A program made the translations under genes and the position numbers. A DNA stretch of 5,216 bases from assembly GCA_014859985.1 (NCBI GenBank), contig JACZKN010000093.1, positions 1 to 5,216 of the forward strand, in the 5' to 3' direction. This stretch comes from Candidatus Krumholzibacteriia bacterium (lineage in GTDB: Bacteria > Krumholzibacteriota > Krumholzibacteriia > LZORAL124-64-63). Position 1 is the first letter of the stretch; every line of letters starts with the position of its first letter. The notes below the pieces were generated by a model. That model saw only the letters and a program-made list of their open reading frames with translations, searched no databases and had not been told where the DNA came from. Positions 1-5,216 of this stretch are shown here, piece after piece.

Positions 1-60
1 GCCGGGCGCGGCGCCGAGGGCCTGACCTTCCTGATCCGGCACGACCGCAAGCGGGACTAG
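1..60 (+). CDS. 3' end of an unidentified plus-strand gene (partial)
   Basis: Reading frame 1 is open from the first base to a TAG at 58-60 and gives 19 residues ending in FLIRHDRKRD. All 19 sense codons end in G or C, as in the other genes here, which supports real coding sequence although the piece is short. The tail is basic (RHDRKRD), and nothing in it identifies a family. The stop lies 30 bases from the stop of the lipid kinase gene on the opposite strand, so the two genes converge. No clear hairpin plus T-run terminator is visible between them. Confidence 0.6.
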   Translation, partial: AGRGAEGLTFLIRHDRKRD

Positions 61-90
61 GCCAGGCGGCAGGCGCGGCGGGCGGACGCT

Positions 91-1086
91 TCAGCCGCCG
101 ATCAGCCGTTTGCGACCCTTCATCAGGTCGCGGAAGCGGAAGGTGCCCAGCAGGCCGCCCCCGTCGGCGTCGGGGCGGTAACGGTCCCCCACGACGAACA
201 TCACGCCGCCGCGCCGGACCTCCGCCGCCAGCGGGGTCTGCCCGAGGTCCTCGCCGTCGATCTGCACGGCGACGGGCGGATCGGTGGCGATCACCACCTT
301 CTCGGCCTGGAAGTGGTGCAGGCGCTCGGTGGGCCGGTAGCGCCAGGTCAGCATGCGGAAGAGCACGAGGATCAGGTCCCACAGGGAGCGGCTGCTGATC
401 ACCGTGACGTCGAAGCGCCCGTCGTGGGCGCTGGTGTCGGGGGTCACCTTGAGGTTCAGGTCGCCGATCTTGCCGATGTTCGACAGCAGGATGGTGTTGC
501 CCTCGTACTCGTGGACCCTTTCGTCCTGGTCCTCGACGAAGATGCGCACCTCGTCCAGGTGCAGGGCGTTGCGGATTCCCGCGCCCAGGTAGGTGAAGAT
601 GCCGAAGAGGCTCTTCAGGCGCCGCGGCGAGTCCTGGATCACCTTGGCCGGGTAGCCGAGGGCGGCCATGAGGAAGAAGTGGCGGTCTAGCTCGGGCAGG
701 TAGCCCACGTCGAAGTCCAGCACCCGGCCCTCGAGGATGACGGAGCCGGCCATGCCCGGCAGCCAGGGCAGGGCCAGGGCCAGGGCCACCACGTTGGCCG
801 TGCCCACGGGCACCACCGCCACCGGCACCTTCTGGGCGGCGCGGGCCTGCCCCGAGACGACCTCGCCCACGGTGCCGTCCCCGCCGACGACGACGATGAG
901 ATCGAAGCCGTCGCCCGCCGCCGCCTGCGCCCACCGTTCGGCGTCGCCCGGACCGCTGGACACGCGCACCGAGCAGACCACGCCCTTCTCCTCGAACGAG
1001 GCCCGCAGTTGCCGGCCCAGGCGCAGGCCGCGGGCCTGGCCGGCCACGGGATTGACGATCAGGACGGCGCGTTCGTATCGGGGCAT
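91..1086 (-). CDS. Diacylglycerol kinase / YegS-type lipid kinase
   Basis: This 331-residue protein belongs to the diacylglycerol kinase catalytic family (DagK, YegS, LCB5-type). These enzymes use ATP to phosphorylate diacylglycerol or related lipids at the inner face of the membrane. Visible motifs in order are NPVAG (12-16) after a short beta strand, the nucleotide-binding GGDGT (68-72), PVGTAN (93-98), DGRFD (222-226) and QIDGE (275-279). All are intact, so the enzyme is probably active; the exact lipid substrate cannot be read from sequence. The position after GTAN is Val, where many family members have Asp (GTxND). About 30 residues follow the usual end of the fold, including a Gly-rich stretch and a basic tail (FRDLMKGRKR). 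The ATG at 1084-1086 is chosen because the conserved core begins six residues later (AVLIVNPVAG). In-frame ATGs at 1149 and 1359 would add low-complexity Arg-rich sequence. The ribosome site is weak (GAGCGGA, 1094-1100 complement, 7 bases upstream). It is the last gene of the minus-strand series. Confidence 0.93.
   Translation of the reverse strand: MPRYERAVLIVNPVAGQARGLRLGRQLRASFEEKGVVCSVRVSSGPGDAERWAQAAAGDGFDLIVVVGGDGTVGEVVSGQARAAQKVPVAVVPVGTANVVALALALPWLPGMAGSVILEGRVLDFDVGYLPELDRHFFLMAALGYPAKVIQDSPRRLKSLFGIFTYLGAGIRNALHLDEVRIFVEDQDERVHEYEGNTILLSNIGKIGDLNLKVTPDTSAHDGRFDVTVISSRSLWDLILVLFRMLTWRYRPTERLHHFQAEKVVIATDPPVAVQIDGEDLGQTPLAAEVRRGGVMFVVGDRYRPDADGGGLLGTFRFRDLMKGRKRLIGG
764..787. repeat. 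Hexanucleotide tandem repeat inside the lipid kinase gene
   Basis: Three exact copies of AGGGCC (770-787) are preceded by a copy lacking one C (AGGGC, 765-769). On the coding strand they encode alternating Ala and Leu just after the GTAN motif (ALALAL, residues 101-106). The unit is six bases, so gain or loss of a copy would add or remove two residues without a frameshift. It may be only a codon-use effect in a hydrophobic helix. Confidence 0.6.
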
Positions 1087-1092
1087 CCGGTG

Positions 1093-1164
1093 GTCCGCTC
1101 GGTTCTGGCGATCAAGGCACTGCCGGCGATCAAGGCGCTGCCGGGGCATTGCTGCGGAGCGGAC
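1093..1164. repeat. 8-bp inverted repeat flanking the leader of the lipid kinase gene
   Basis: GTCCGCTC at 1093-1100 and its exact reverse complement GAGCGGAC at 1157-1164 enclose 56 bases, which include the 18-bp tandem repeat. In a transcript reading through from the upstream genes, the arm next to the kinase start contains its only plausible ribosome-binding sequence (GAGCGGA), so pairing could hide it. The arms are far apart and the region is GC-rich, so chance cannot be excluded. Confidence 0.4.
1107..1142. repeat. Two-copy 18-bp tandem direct repeat upstream of the lipid kinase gene
   Basis: Positions 1107-1124 (GGCGATCAAGGCACTGCC) and 1125-1142 (GGCGATCAAGGCGCTGCC) are adjacent and differ at one base, A versus G at the thirteenth position. 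They lie 21 bases or more upstream of the chosen kinase start. If translation began at the ATG at 1147-1149, they would encode a six-residue repeat (RQRLDR / RQCLDR). A recent slippage duplication in non-coding DNA is the simplest reading. Confidence 0.75.
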
Positions 1165-1191
1165 ATTAGATGGGATGACCCGGGGATTCAA
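1165..1191 (-). promoter_or_regulatory. Weak sigma-70-like promoter candidate for the lipid kinase gene
   Basis: On the minus strand TTGAAT (1186-1191) and TCTAAT (1165-1170) resemble -35 and -10 hexamers, but the 15-base spacer is short. TTGCTT a few bases further upstream would give 19 bases. The site lies in the 124-base gap after the small hypothetical gene and is one of the few AT-richer spots in the region. A start here would place transcription near 1158 and leave a leader of about 70 bases. Confidence 0.3.
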
Positions 1192-1210
1192 GCAAAGAGG
1201 GCGGGGCGCG

Positions 1211-1678
1211 CTAGGCGGGCAGGTCGCGGTCCCAGGTGCCGCGCCAGGAACGGATCTCCACCGCGACGCCCGGCTCCACCGCGACCGCCGCCGGATCCTC
1301 CCGCCGCCGGTCGATGCGCCAGCCCCCCAGCCACTCGCCGTCCTGCCGGGCCGTGGCAAGCACCACCTGCTCGTCCACGAAGTCGCGGATGAAGGCCAGG
1401 GCCTCGGCGTAGAAGTCGCCGCCGGTGTCGTCGCCCCCGGCGCCGAAGCGGGTGTGGAAGCTCTCGCCGAAACCGACGGAGATCTCCCACTCGCTGGTGG
1501 TGATGAAGAGCCCGTGGCTGGAGCCGTCCACCGGCCGCGGCACCTCCACCAGCAGCGCCTCCTGCTCGAAGTCCTCGTAGGGATCGAAGCGCGCGTGGCG
1601 GATCCACTCGGGCCACTGCCGGAACAGCAGCGACGCGAAGTGGCGCGAATGGTCGTTGAGCCTGGCCAGGTCGATCAT
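1211..1678 (-). CDS. Hypothetical protein, 155 residues, Trp-rich and acidic
   Basis: I do not recognise this family. The protein is soluble-looking, with no signal peptide or membrane segment. It has seven tryptophans (22, 25, 64, 116, 120, 145, 149) and many acidic residues. An N-terminal helical part is followed by alternating hydrophobic strands (LLVEVPRP, LFITTSEWEISVGFG), then FHTRFG (74-79) and a likely helix at 89-102 (FYAEALAFIRDFVD). The paired strands followed by a helix give a compact alpha/beta pattern. The start at 1676-1678 is well supported by GGAG (1686-1689 complement) seven bases upstream. Overlapping frames, such as 1188-1616 on the same strand, are low-complexity shadows. 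It sits 89 bases after the PilZ gene and 124 before the lipid kinase gene, all on one strand, so co-transcription is possible. Its function is unknown; a link to c-di-GMP signalling or lipid metabolism rests on position only. Confidence 0.8.
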   Translation of the reverse strand: MIDLARLNDHSRHFASLLFRQWPEWIRHARFDPYEDFEQEALLVEVPRPVDGSSHGLFITTSEWEISVGFGESFHTRFGAGGDDTGGDFYAEALAFIRDFVDEQVVLATARQDGEWLGGWRIDRRREDPAAVAVEPGVAVEIRSWRGTWDRDLPA

Positions 1679-1767
1679 GCGTCTGCTCCGGGGCGGCCGC
1701 GGGCGGGGTGCGCCGCCGGTTTCCTTCTACGTGCGGGGACGGGGATTGGTTCCCGGCAGCTGGGCGA

Positions 1768-3084
1768 TCACCACTCGCCGACGCCGGCCACCTGGATGCG
1801 CCGCGCCAGCCAGGCCCGCTGCTCCGCCAGCACGAAGTCGCGCACCCGGTCCAGCACGCCCGGGCCCTGCTGGGCCGCCGGCAGGAACTCGATCCCCAGT
1901 TCCTCGCAGGGGTCGTCGTGTTCCACGCGCACCGTCGCCACGCGGCGGACGATGCCGGCCAGCCGCAACCGCTCCGGCACCCCCGGCAGGTGCACGTTGC
2001 AGGTGATGCGCTGGCCCTGGACCGCGCAGCCCGGGGCCTCGTTGCGGTCCAGGGTGACCCGGGCGCCGCTGAAGCTGAGGTCGGCCAGGGAACCGAGCAC
2101 CAGCCGCCCCGGGCGGCGCTCGTGCCGGCGGCGCCAGGGGCTGCCGCCCTCGTCGTCGTCCAGCGCCAGATCCACCGGGATCGGCTCCTCGATGGGGATG
2201 CGGAAGGTCCCGCGCCTCTGCAGGACCGCCAGCTGCCCGGGCACGCTGAACAGCCCGCATTGCAGCATGGCGCCGCCGCCGACCGGATGCAGGGTGCGGC
2301 CCAGGTAGCGGGTGGTGAACTCCACCGAGCGCTCGCCCACCCCCACCCGACCTTCGACCTCGGTCCCGGGAAAGGGCAGCTCGCGGGCCTGGTCGGGCAG
2401 CTTCAGGGCGAATTTCAGGGCGCGGTCCCCCTCGTGGCTGCACTGCTCGACGAGGAAGGCGCACACGACGCGCGGCGCGCCGCCCGCCGTCGGCAGGAAG
2501 AGGTAGGTATCCGCCTCCACCTTGCGCAGGAAGACCAGGAAGTTCTCCACGCCCAGCGGCCCGGCCAGGGCGTTGCGGGTGGCCCAGCCGTCGGGCAGGT
2601 AGCTTTCGGCCATGACCGTCAGGAAGTCCGTGCCCTTGGCCAGTTCCCACTCCAGCCGCGACGGGACCTCGGCCAGCAGGAAGAACTGACCCGCCGCGGT
2701 GACGAAGCGGAAGCCGAAGGTGCGCACGCCGCGGGTCCGCACGGCCAGGGGCTCGACGGCCAGCCCGGCGAAGCGGCCCCGCGGCCGCCGGCCGGGGATC
2801 TCCTCCAACAGGTGACCCAGGAAGGCGCGGGCCAGCAGTTCCGTGCCGCTGCAGCCGCCGGCCGGGTCGTCGAGCTGCGCCAGGCGCCGGCACAGGCCGC
2901 TGTCCGCGCCCAGGTGGACCCGGTTCAGGCTCCCGCCGGTGATCACCAGGTCGCCCAGGGCCGGAAAGGTCAGCCCCCCCTGCTCCAGCTGGGAGACCGA
3001 CTCCGCGGTCACGGCGAGGCCGCACGCGGTCTGCAGGGCGTCGCGCCCGGCGTTGGTCAGGGCTTTGAGGGTCTCCAGCAGCAT
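1768..3084 (-). CDS. PilZ-domain c-di-GMP receptor with extended N-terminus, YcgR-like C-terminal half
   Basis: This 438-residue cytoplasmic protein ends in a PilZ domain (about 286-425), the common receptor module for cyclic di-GMP. Both binding motifs are present: the RRxxxR arm (R290, R291, R295 in QRRGTFRIP) and the DxSxxG loop (D335, S337, G340 in DLSFSG). The late strand LGIEF (396-400) and a C-terminal amphipathic helix (411-430) also fit. The stretch before it, about 236-286 (GTEVEGRV, VEFTTRYLG), looks like the beta-rich YcgR N-domain that precedes PilZ in flagellar brakes. Residues 1-230 are additional: YcgR itself is about 240 residues in all. I cannot assign that part; its pattern of strand, helix (about 80-96) and strands (123-140) faintly recalls CheC/CheX/FliM-type domains. 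The ATG at 3082-3084 has GGAG six bases upstream (3091-3094 complement). A sigma-28-type promoter lies upstream, which supports a role in flagellar motility. It is the first gene of the minus-strand series. Confidence 0.9.
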   Translation of the reverse strand: MLLETLKALTNAGRDALQTACGLAVTAESVSQLEQGGLTFPALGDLVITGGSLNRVHLGADSGLCRRLAQLDDPAGGCSGTELLARAFLGHLLEEIPGRRPRGRFAGLAVEPLAVRTRGVRTFGFRFVTAAGQFFLLAEVPSRLEWELAKGTDFLTVMAESYLPDGWATRNALAGPLGVENFLVFLRKVEADTYLFLPTAGGAPRVVCAFLVEQCSHEGDRALKFALKLPDQARELPFPGTEVEGRVGVGERSVEFTTRYLGRTLHPVGGGAMLQCGLFSVPGQLAVLQRRGTFRIPIEEPIPVDLALDDDEGGSPWRRRHERRPGRLVLGSLADLSFSGARVTLDRNEAPGCAVQGQRITCNVHLPGVPERLRLAGIVRRVATVRVEHDDPCEELGIEFLPAAQQGPGVLDRVRDFVLAEQRAWLARRIQVAGVGEW

Positions 3085-3105
3085 CGGGCGCTCCGGTCGG
3101 GCCTA

Positions 3106-3125
3106 CGGGGCGGGGAACGGCCCCG
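3106..3125 (-). other. GC-rich hairpin in the leader of the PilZ gene
   Basis: CGGGGC (3106-3111) and GCCCCG (3120-3125) form an exact 6-bp stem with an 8-base loop. In the minus-strand transcript this would fold about 20 bases before the start codon and upstream of the GGAG site. No T-run follows, so it is not an intrinsic terminator. It could affect translation or RNA stability, or be a by-product of base composition. Confidence 0.35.
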
Positions 3126-3159
3126 CTCGGCTGCGGACCGCCCCTTTTCTGCGCTCTTT

Positions 3160-3186
3160 CTATCGGCCGGCCGGACCGGGGATTTA
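3160..3186 (-). promoter_or_regulatory. Sigma-28 (FliA-type) flagellar promoter for the PilZ gene
   Basis: On the minus strand the sequence reads TAAA (3183-3186), 15 bases, GCCGATAG (3160-3167). The enterobacterial sigma-28 consensus is TAAA-N15-GCCGATAA, so 11 of 12 specified bases and the spacing match. The only difference is the last base. Transcription would begin near 3153 and leave a leader of about 68 bases before the PilZ gene ATG. In E. coli and Salmonella the PilZ flagellar brake gene ycgR is also FliA-controlled, so the context agrees. Chance is possible for GCCGATA in GC-rich DNA, but TAAA at the exact spacing makes it less likely. Confidence 0.7.
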
Positions 3187-3204
3187 GCCCCCAGCCGGAC
3201 CGGG
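3170..3204. repeat. 11-bp direct repeat between the divergent promoters
   Basis: GCCGGACCGGG occurs exactly at 3170-3180 and 3194-3204, 24 bases apart start to start. Each copy contains CCGG-A-CCGG, itself an inverted repeat with one central base. The first copy lies within the spacer of the sigma-28-type promoter, and the second ends one base before the -35 candidate of the debranching enzyme gene. That position would suit an operator acting on both genes, but CCGG-rich sequence is common in such DNA. Confidence 0.5.
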
Positions 3205-3205
3205 A

Positions 3206-3234
3206 GTGACGACCCGCGGCCGGTGGATTATGCT
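3206..3234 (+). promoter_or_regulatory. glgX: Sigma-70-like promoter candidate for the debranching enzyme gene
   Basis: GTGACG (3206-3211) and TATGCT (3229-3234) are separated by 17 bases. Each matches the housekeeping hexamers at four of six positions, including the important TGAC core and the first three bases of the -10. Transcription would start near 3241, leaving a leader of about 20 bases before the start codon. The site lies 19 bases beyond the upstream end of the opposing sigma-28-type promoter. Confidence 0.4.
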
Positions 3235-3252
3235 TGGCCGCACCCCCGGGAC

Positions 3253-3257
3253 GGGAG
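3253..3257 (+). promoter_or_regulatory. glgX: Ribosome binding site deciding among three possible debranching enzyme starts
   Basis: GGGAG is followed directly by two ATG codons in tandem (3258, 3261) and a third in frame at 3273. The first has no spacing at all, the second 3 bases, the third 15. None is ideal; the second is the best compromise and is used here. The choice changes the protein by at most five residues. Confidence 0.5.
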
Positions 3258-3260
3258 ATG

Positions 3261-5216
3261 ATGCCGACCGCCATGACGACACGCCGCGACCCCCAGAGCC
3301 TGCCGGAGGGCCGACCCGCCCCTCTGGGCGCCACGCCCACCCCTTCGGGCGTCAATTTCTCCGTGCACGCCCCCGCCGCCACGGCCGTGGAGCTGCTGCT
3401 GTACGCGGACGCGGCGTCACCGGAGCCGCAGACCGTGGTGCCCCTGGACCCGAGGCACCACCGCACCGACGCCTACTGGCACGTGCTGGTGCCCGACGCC
3501 GGGCACGGCCAGGTCTACGCCTGGCGGGCCGACGGTCCCTGCGACCCGGCCCGCGGGCTGCGTTTCGACCGGGAGAAGGTGCTGCTTGATCCCTGGGCCC
3601 GGGCGGTCGTGGGCCACGGCGCCTGGGACCGCGAGCGCGCCCGCCGCCCCGGCGCCAACGGACCCCACTCGCTGCGCGCCGTGGTCGTCGATCCGGACCG
3701 CTACGACTGGGAGGGCGACCGGCCGCTGCCGCGCCTGGACGGGCGCGAGGTCATCTACGAACTGCACGTCGGCGGCTTCACCCGCCATCTTTCCAGCGGC
3801 GTGGCCGAGGCCCGCCGCGGCACCTACGCCGGACTGGCCGAGCGCCTGGACCACCTGCGCGCCCTGGGCGTGACCACGGTCGAGCTCATGCCGGTGCACG
3901 CCTTCGACCACCGGGACGCGCCGGCGGGGTTGGTGAACGTCTGGGGCTACAGCCCCGTGGCCTGGTTCGCCCCCCATCCCGGCTACAGCAGTGACCGCTC
4001 CCCCACCGGTCCGGTGGACGAGTTCCGGGACATGGTCAAGGCCCTGCACCGGGCCGGCCTGCGGGTGATCATCGACGTGGTCTTCAACCACACCGCCGAA
4101 GGCGACGCCGACGGTCCGGTCATCGGCTGGCGCGGCCTGGCCGATGCCACCTGGTACCTGGGCGCCGGCACGGGCCACTACCTCGACGTCACCGGCTGCG
4201 GCAACACCGTCAACGCCAATGATCCGGTGGCGGCGCGCACCATCGTCGACTGCCTGCGCTGGTGGGTCGAGCACCTGCACGTGGACGGCTTCCGCTTCGA
4301 CCTGGCCAGTTCCCTGTGCCGCGGCACCGACGGCGAGCCCCTGGACGCGCCGCCGGTGGTCGCGGCCATCGACACCGACCCCGTCCTGGCCGGCCGTCGT
4401 CTCGTGGCCGAGGCGTGGGACGCGGCGGGGCTGCACCAGGTGGGCAGTTTTCCCGGCCGCCGCTTCGCCGCCTGGAACGGGCTGTTCCGCGACACGGTCC
4501 GCCGCTTCCTGCGGGGCGACACCGGGACCATCGAGGAGCTGATGGCCCGGCTCGTGGGCAGCCGCGACGTCTTCGACCGCCCGGACCAGCGGCCGTCCCA
4601 CGGCGTGAACCTGGTCACCGCCCACGACGGCTTCACCCTGGCCGACCTGGTGGCCTACGAGCGCAAGCAAAACGAGCGCAACGGCGAGCAGAACCGCGAC
4701 GGCTCGGACCACAACCTGTCCTGGAACTGCGGCGTCGAAGGACCCAGCGACGACCCCGCGGTCACGGCCCTGCGCCGCCGCCAGGTGCGCAACTTCCTGG
4801 TCCTGCTCCTGGCGGCCAACGGCACACCCATGCTGTGGATGGGCGACGAGGTGGGGCACACGCGCCGCGGCAACAACAATCCCTGGTGCCAGGACAACGA
4901 ACTGAACTGGCTGGACTGGGACGCGCACCGGACGCAGGCCGACCTGCTGCGCTTCGTGCGCCTGCTGGTGCGCGCCACGGCGGACTTTCCCCTGCTGCGC
5001 GCGGACCGCTGGTGGAGCGTCAGCAGCCCCGGCGCCCCCGGCGACGTCACCTGGCACGGGACCGAACCGGGCCTGCCCGACTGGCGGCCCGCCTCGCGCA
5101 ACCTGGCCTGCTGCCTGGACCCCGGCGAAGGTGCCGGCCGCTGGCACCTGATGCTCAACGCCGCCGACGCCGGCACCGCCTTCACGCCGCCCCCGGCGCG
5201 GGCGGGCCAGGCCCTG
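3261..5216 (+). CDS. glgX: Glycogen debranching enzyme / isoamylase, GH13 family (3' end cut by window)
   Basis: The frame is open for 652 codons to the window edge, so the protein is C-terminally incomplete; enzymes of this family usually have about 650-720 residues, so perhaps a few tens are missing. GlgX/isoamylase enzymes cleave alpha-1,6 branch linkages in glycogen or limit dextrins in the cytoplasm. Residues about 18-105 form an N-terminal CBM48 domain (GATPTPSGVNFSVHAP). The GH13 barrel follows with all four conserved regions: DVVFNHT (272-278), GFRFDLA with nucleophile D347, AEAWD with acid/base E384, and TAHDGF with H455 and D456. Further family blocks are WGYSP, TGCGNT, NGEQNRDG, SWNCGVEG and GNNN followed by CQDNELNWLDWD. 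AEAWD and MGDEVGHT resemble plant and chlamydial isoamylases more than the AEPWD and GDE(F/M)GRT of E. coli GlgX. The final part has begun the C-terminal beta domain (MLNAADAGTAF). It is transcribed divergently from the PilZ gene. Long open frames on the opposite strand here are shadows. Confidence 0.95.
   Translation, partial: MPTAMTTRRDPQSLPEGRPAPLGATPTPSGVNFSVHAPAATAVELLLYADAASPEPQTVVPLDPRHHRTDAYWHVLVPDAGHGQVYAWRADGPCDPARGLRFDREKVLLDPWARAVVGHGAWDRERARRPGANGPHSLRAVVVDPDRYDWEGDRPLPRLDGREVIYELHVGGFTRHLSSGVAEARRGTYAGLAERLDHLRALGVTTVELMPVHAFDHRDAPAGLVNVWGYSPVAWFAPHPGYSSDRSPTGPVDEFRDMVKALHRAGLRVIIDVVFNHTAEGDADGPVIGWRGLADATWYLGAGTGHYLDVTGCGNTVNANDPVAARTIVDCLRWWVEHLHVDGFRFDLASSLCRGTDGEPLDAPPVVAAIDTDPVLAGRRLVAEAWDAAGLHQVGSFPGRRFAAWNGLFRDTVRRFLRGDTGTIEELMARLVGSRDVFDRPDQRPSHGVNLVTAHDGFTLADLVAYERKQNERNGEQNRDGSDHNLSWNCGVEGPSDDPAVTALRRRQVRNFLVLLLAANGTPMLWMGDEVGHTRRGNNNPWCQDNELNWLDWDAHRTQADLLRFVRLLVRATADFPLLRADRWWSVSSPGAPGDVTWHGTEPGLPDWRPASRNLACCLDPGEGAGRWHLMLNAADAGTAFTPPPARAGQAL

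Noticed and set aside
61..90. Possible bidirectional terminator between the convergent genes
   Set aside because: The 30-base gap has no convincing stem and no T-run on either strand; any terminator must be factor-dependent or lie within the coding ends.
1087..1359. N-terminal extension of the lipid kinase frame to an ATG at 1359
   Set aside because: The added 91 residues are Arg/Pro/Ser-rich, overlap the end of the small hypothetical gene and precede a complete family core starting at 1086.
1679..1767. Possible terminator or promoter between the PilZ gene and the small hypothetical gene
   Set aside because: Only a GC-rich pairing (GGCGGC with GCCGCC) around a GCGGCCGC palindrome was found. 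There is no T-run and no promoter-like pair of hexamers, so read-through is more likely.
737..2308. Long plus-strand open frame of 523 codons across the kinase and PilZ genes
   Set aside because: It lies opposite three genes with recognisable motifs or good start signals, its product is Arg/Pro/Ser-rich low complexity with no motif, and high GC makes stops rare. It is a shadow frame.
1708..3261. Plus-strand open frame of 517 codons opposite the PilZ gene
   Set aside because: The product is rich in Gln, Ala, Gly and Arg without domain pattern, while the minus strand encodes an intact PilZ domain in the same place.
1727..3466. Minus-strand open frame of 579 codons covering the PilZ gene and the divergent spacer
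   Set aside because: It is a different frame of the same strand as the PilZ gene, Arg/Gly/Pro-rich, and would run through both promoters and into the debranching enzyme gene.
3417..5147. Minus-strand open frame of 576 codons opposite the debranching enzyme gene
   Set aside because: The plus strand encodes all four GH13 catalytic regions in order; the opposite product is a Val/Gln/Ala/Gly-rich artefact of GC-biased codons.
1..5216. Defence island, CRISPR array, insertion sequence, tRNA or integrase site
   Set aside because: No spaced repeats, transposase motifs, terminal inverted repeats with target duplications or tRNA-like folds were seen. Every accepted gene looks chromosomal with uniform codon use.

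Overview
The window is GC-rich (roughly 70% by eye), and the codons of every accepted gene strongly prefer G or C in the third position. This points to a high-GC bacterium, and a flagellar-type (sigma-28) promoter together with a c-di-GMP receptor suggests a motile one. The lineage cannot be fixed from this sequence; a high-GC Gram-negative group is a reasonable guess.

Layout. Positions 1-60 hold the last 19 codons of a plus-strand gene that enters from the left and is not identifiable. It converges, with a 30-base gap, on a three-gene minus-strand series. Read in the direction of transcription this is: a 438-residue protein with a C-terminal PilZ domain (3084 to 1768), a small unrecognised 155-residue protein (1678 to 1211), and a 331-residue lipid kinase of the diacylglycerol kinase/YegS family (1086 to 91). 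The gaps are 89 and 124 bases, so the three may be co-transcribed. The second gap carries an 18-bp tandem duplication, an 8-bp inverted repeat and a weak promoter candidate, so the kinase may have some control of its own. On the plus strand, diverging from the PilZ gene across 176 bases, is a GH13 glycogen debranching enzyme of the GlgX/isoamylase type. It starts at about 3261 and runs off the right edge after 652 codons.

The most informative signal is in the divergent spacer. On the minus strand, TAAA, 15 bases, then GCCGATAG matches the enterobacterial sigma-28 (FliA) consensus TAAA-N15-GCCGATAA at 11 of 12 positions. It points at the PilZ gene. In E. coli and Salmonella the PilZ flagellar brake gene ycgR is itself a FliA-dependent gene, so promoter and protein family support each other: this is probably a c-di-GMP-responsive motility protein. 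Unlike YcgR, it has an extra region of about 230 residues at its N-terminus with no assigned function. No mobile element, CRISPR array, tRNA or rRNA was seen.
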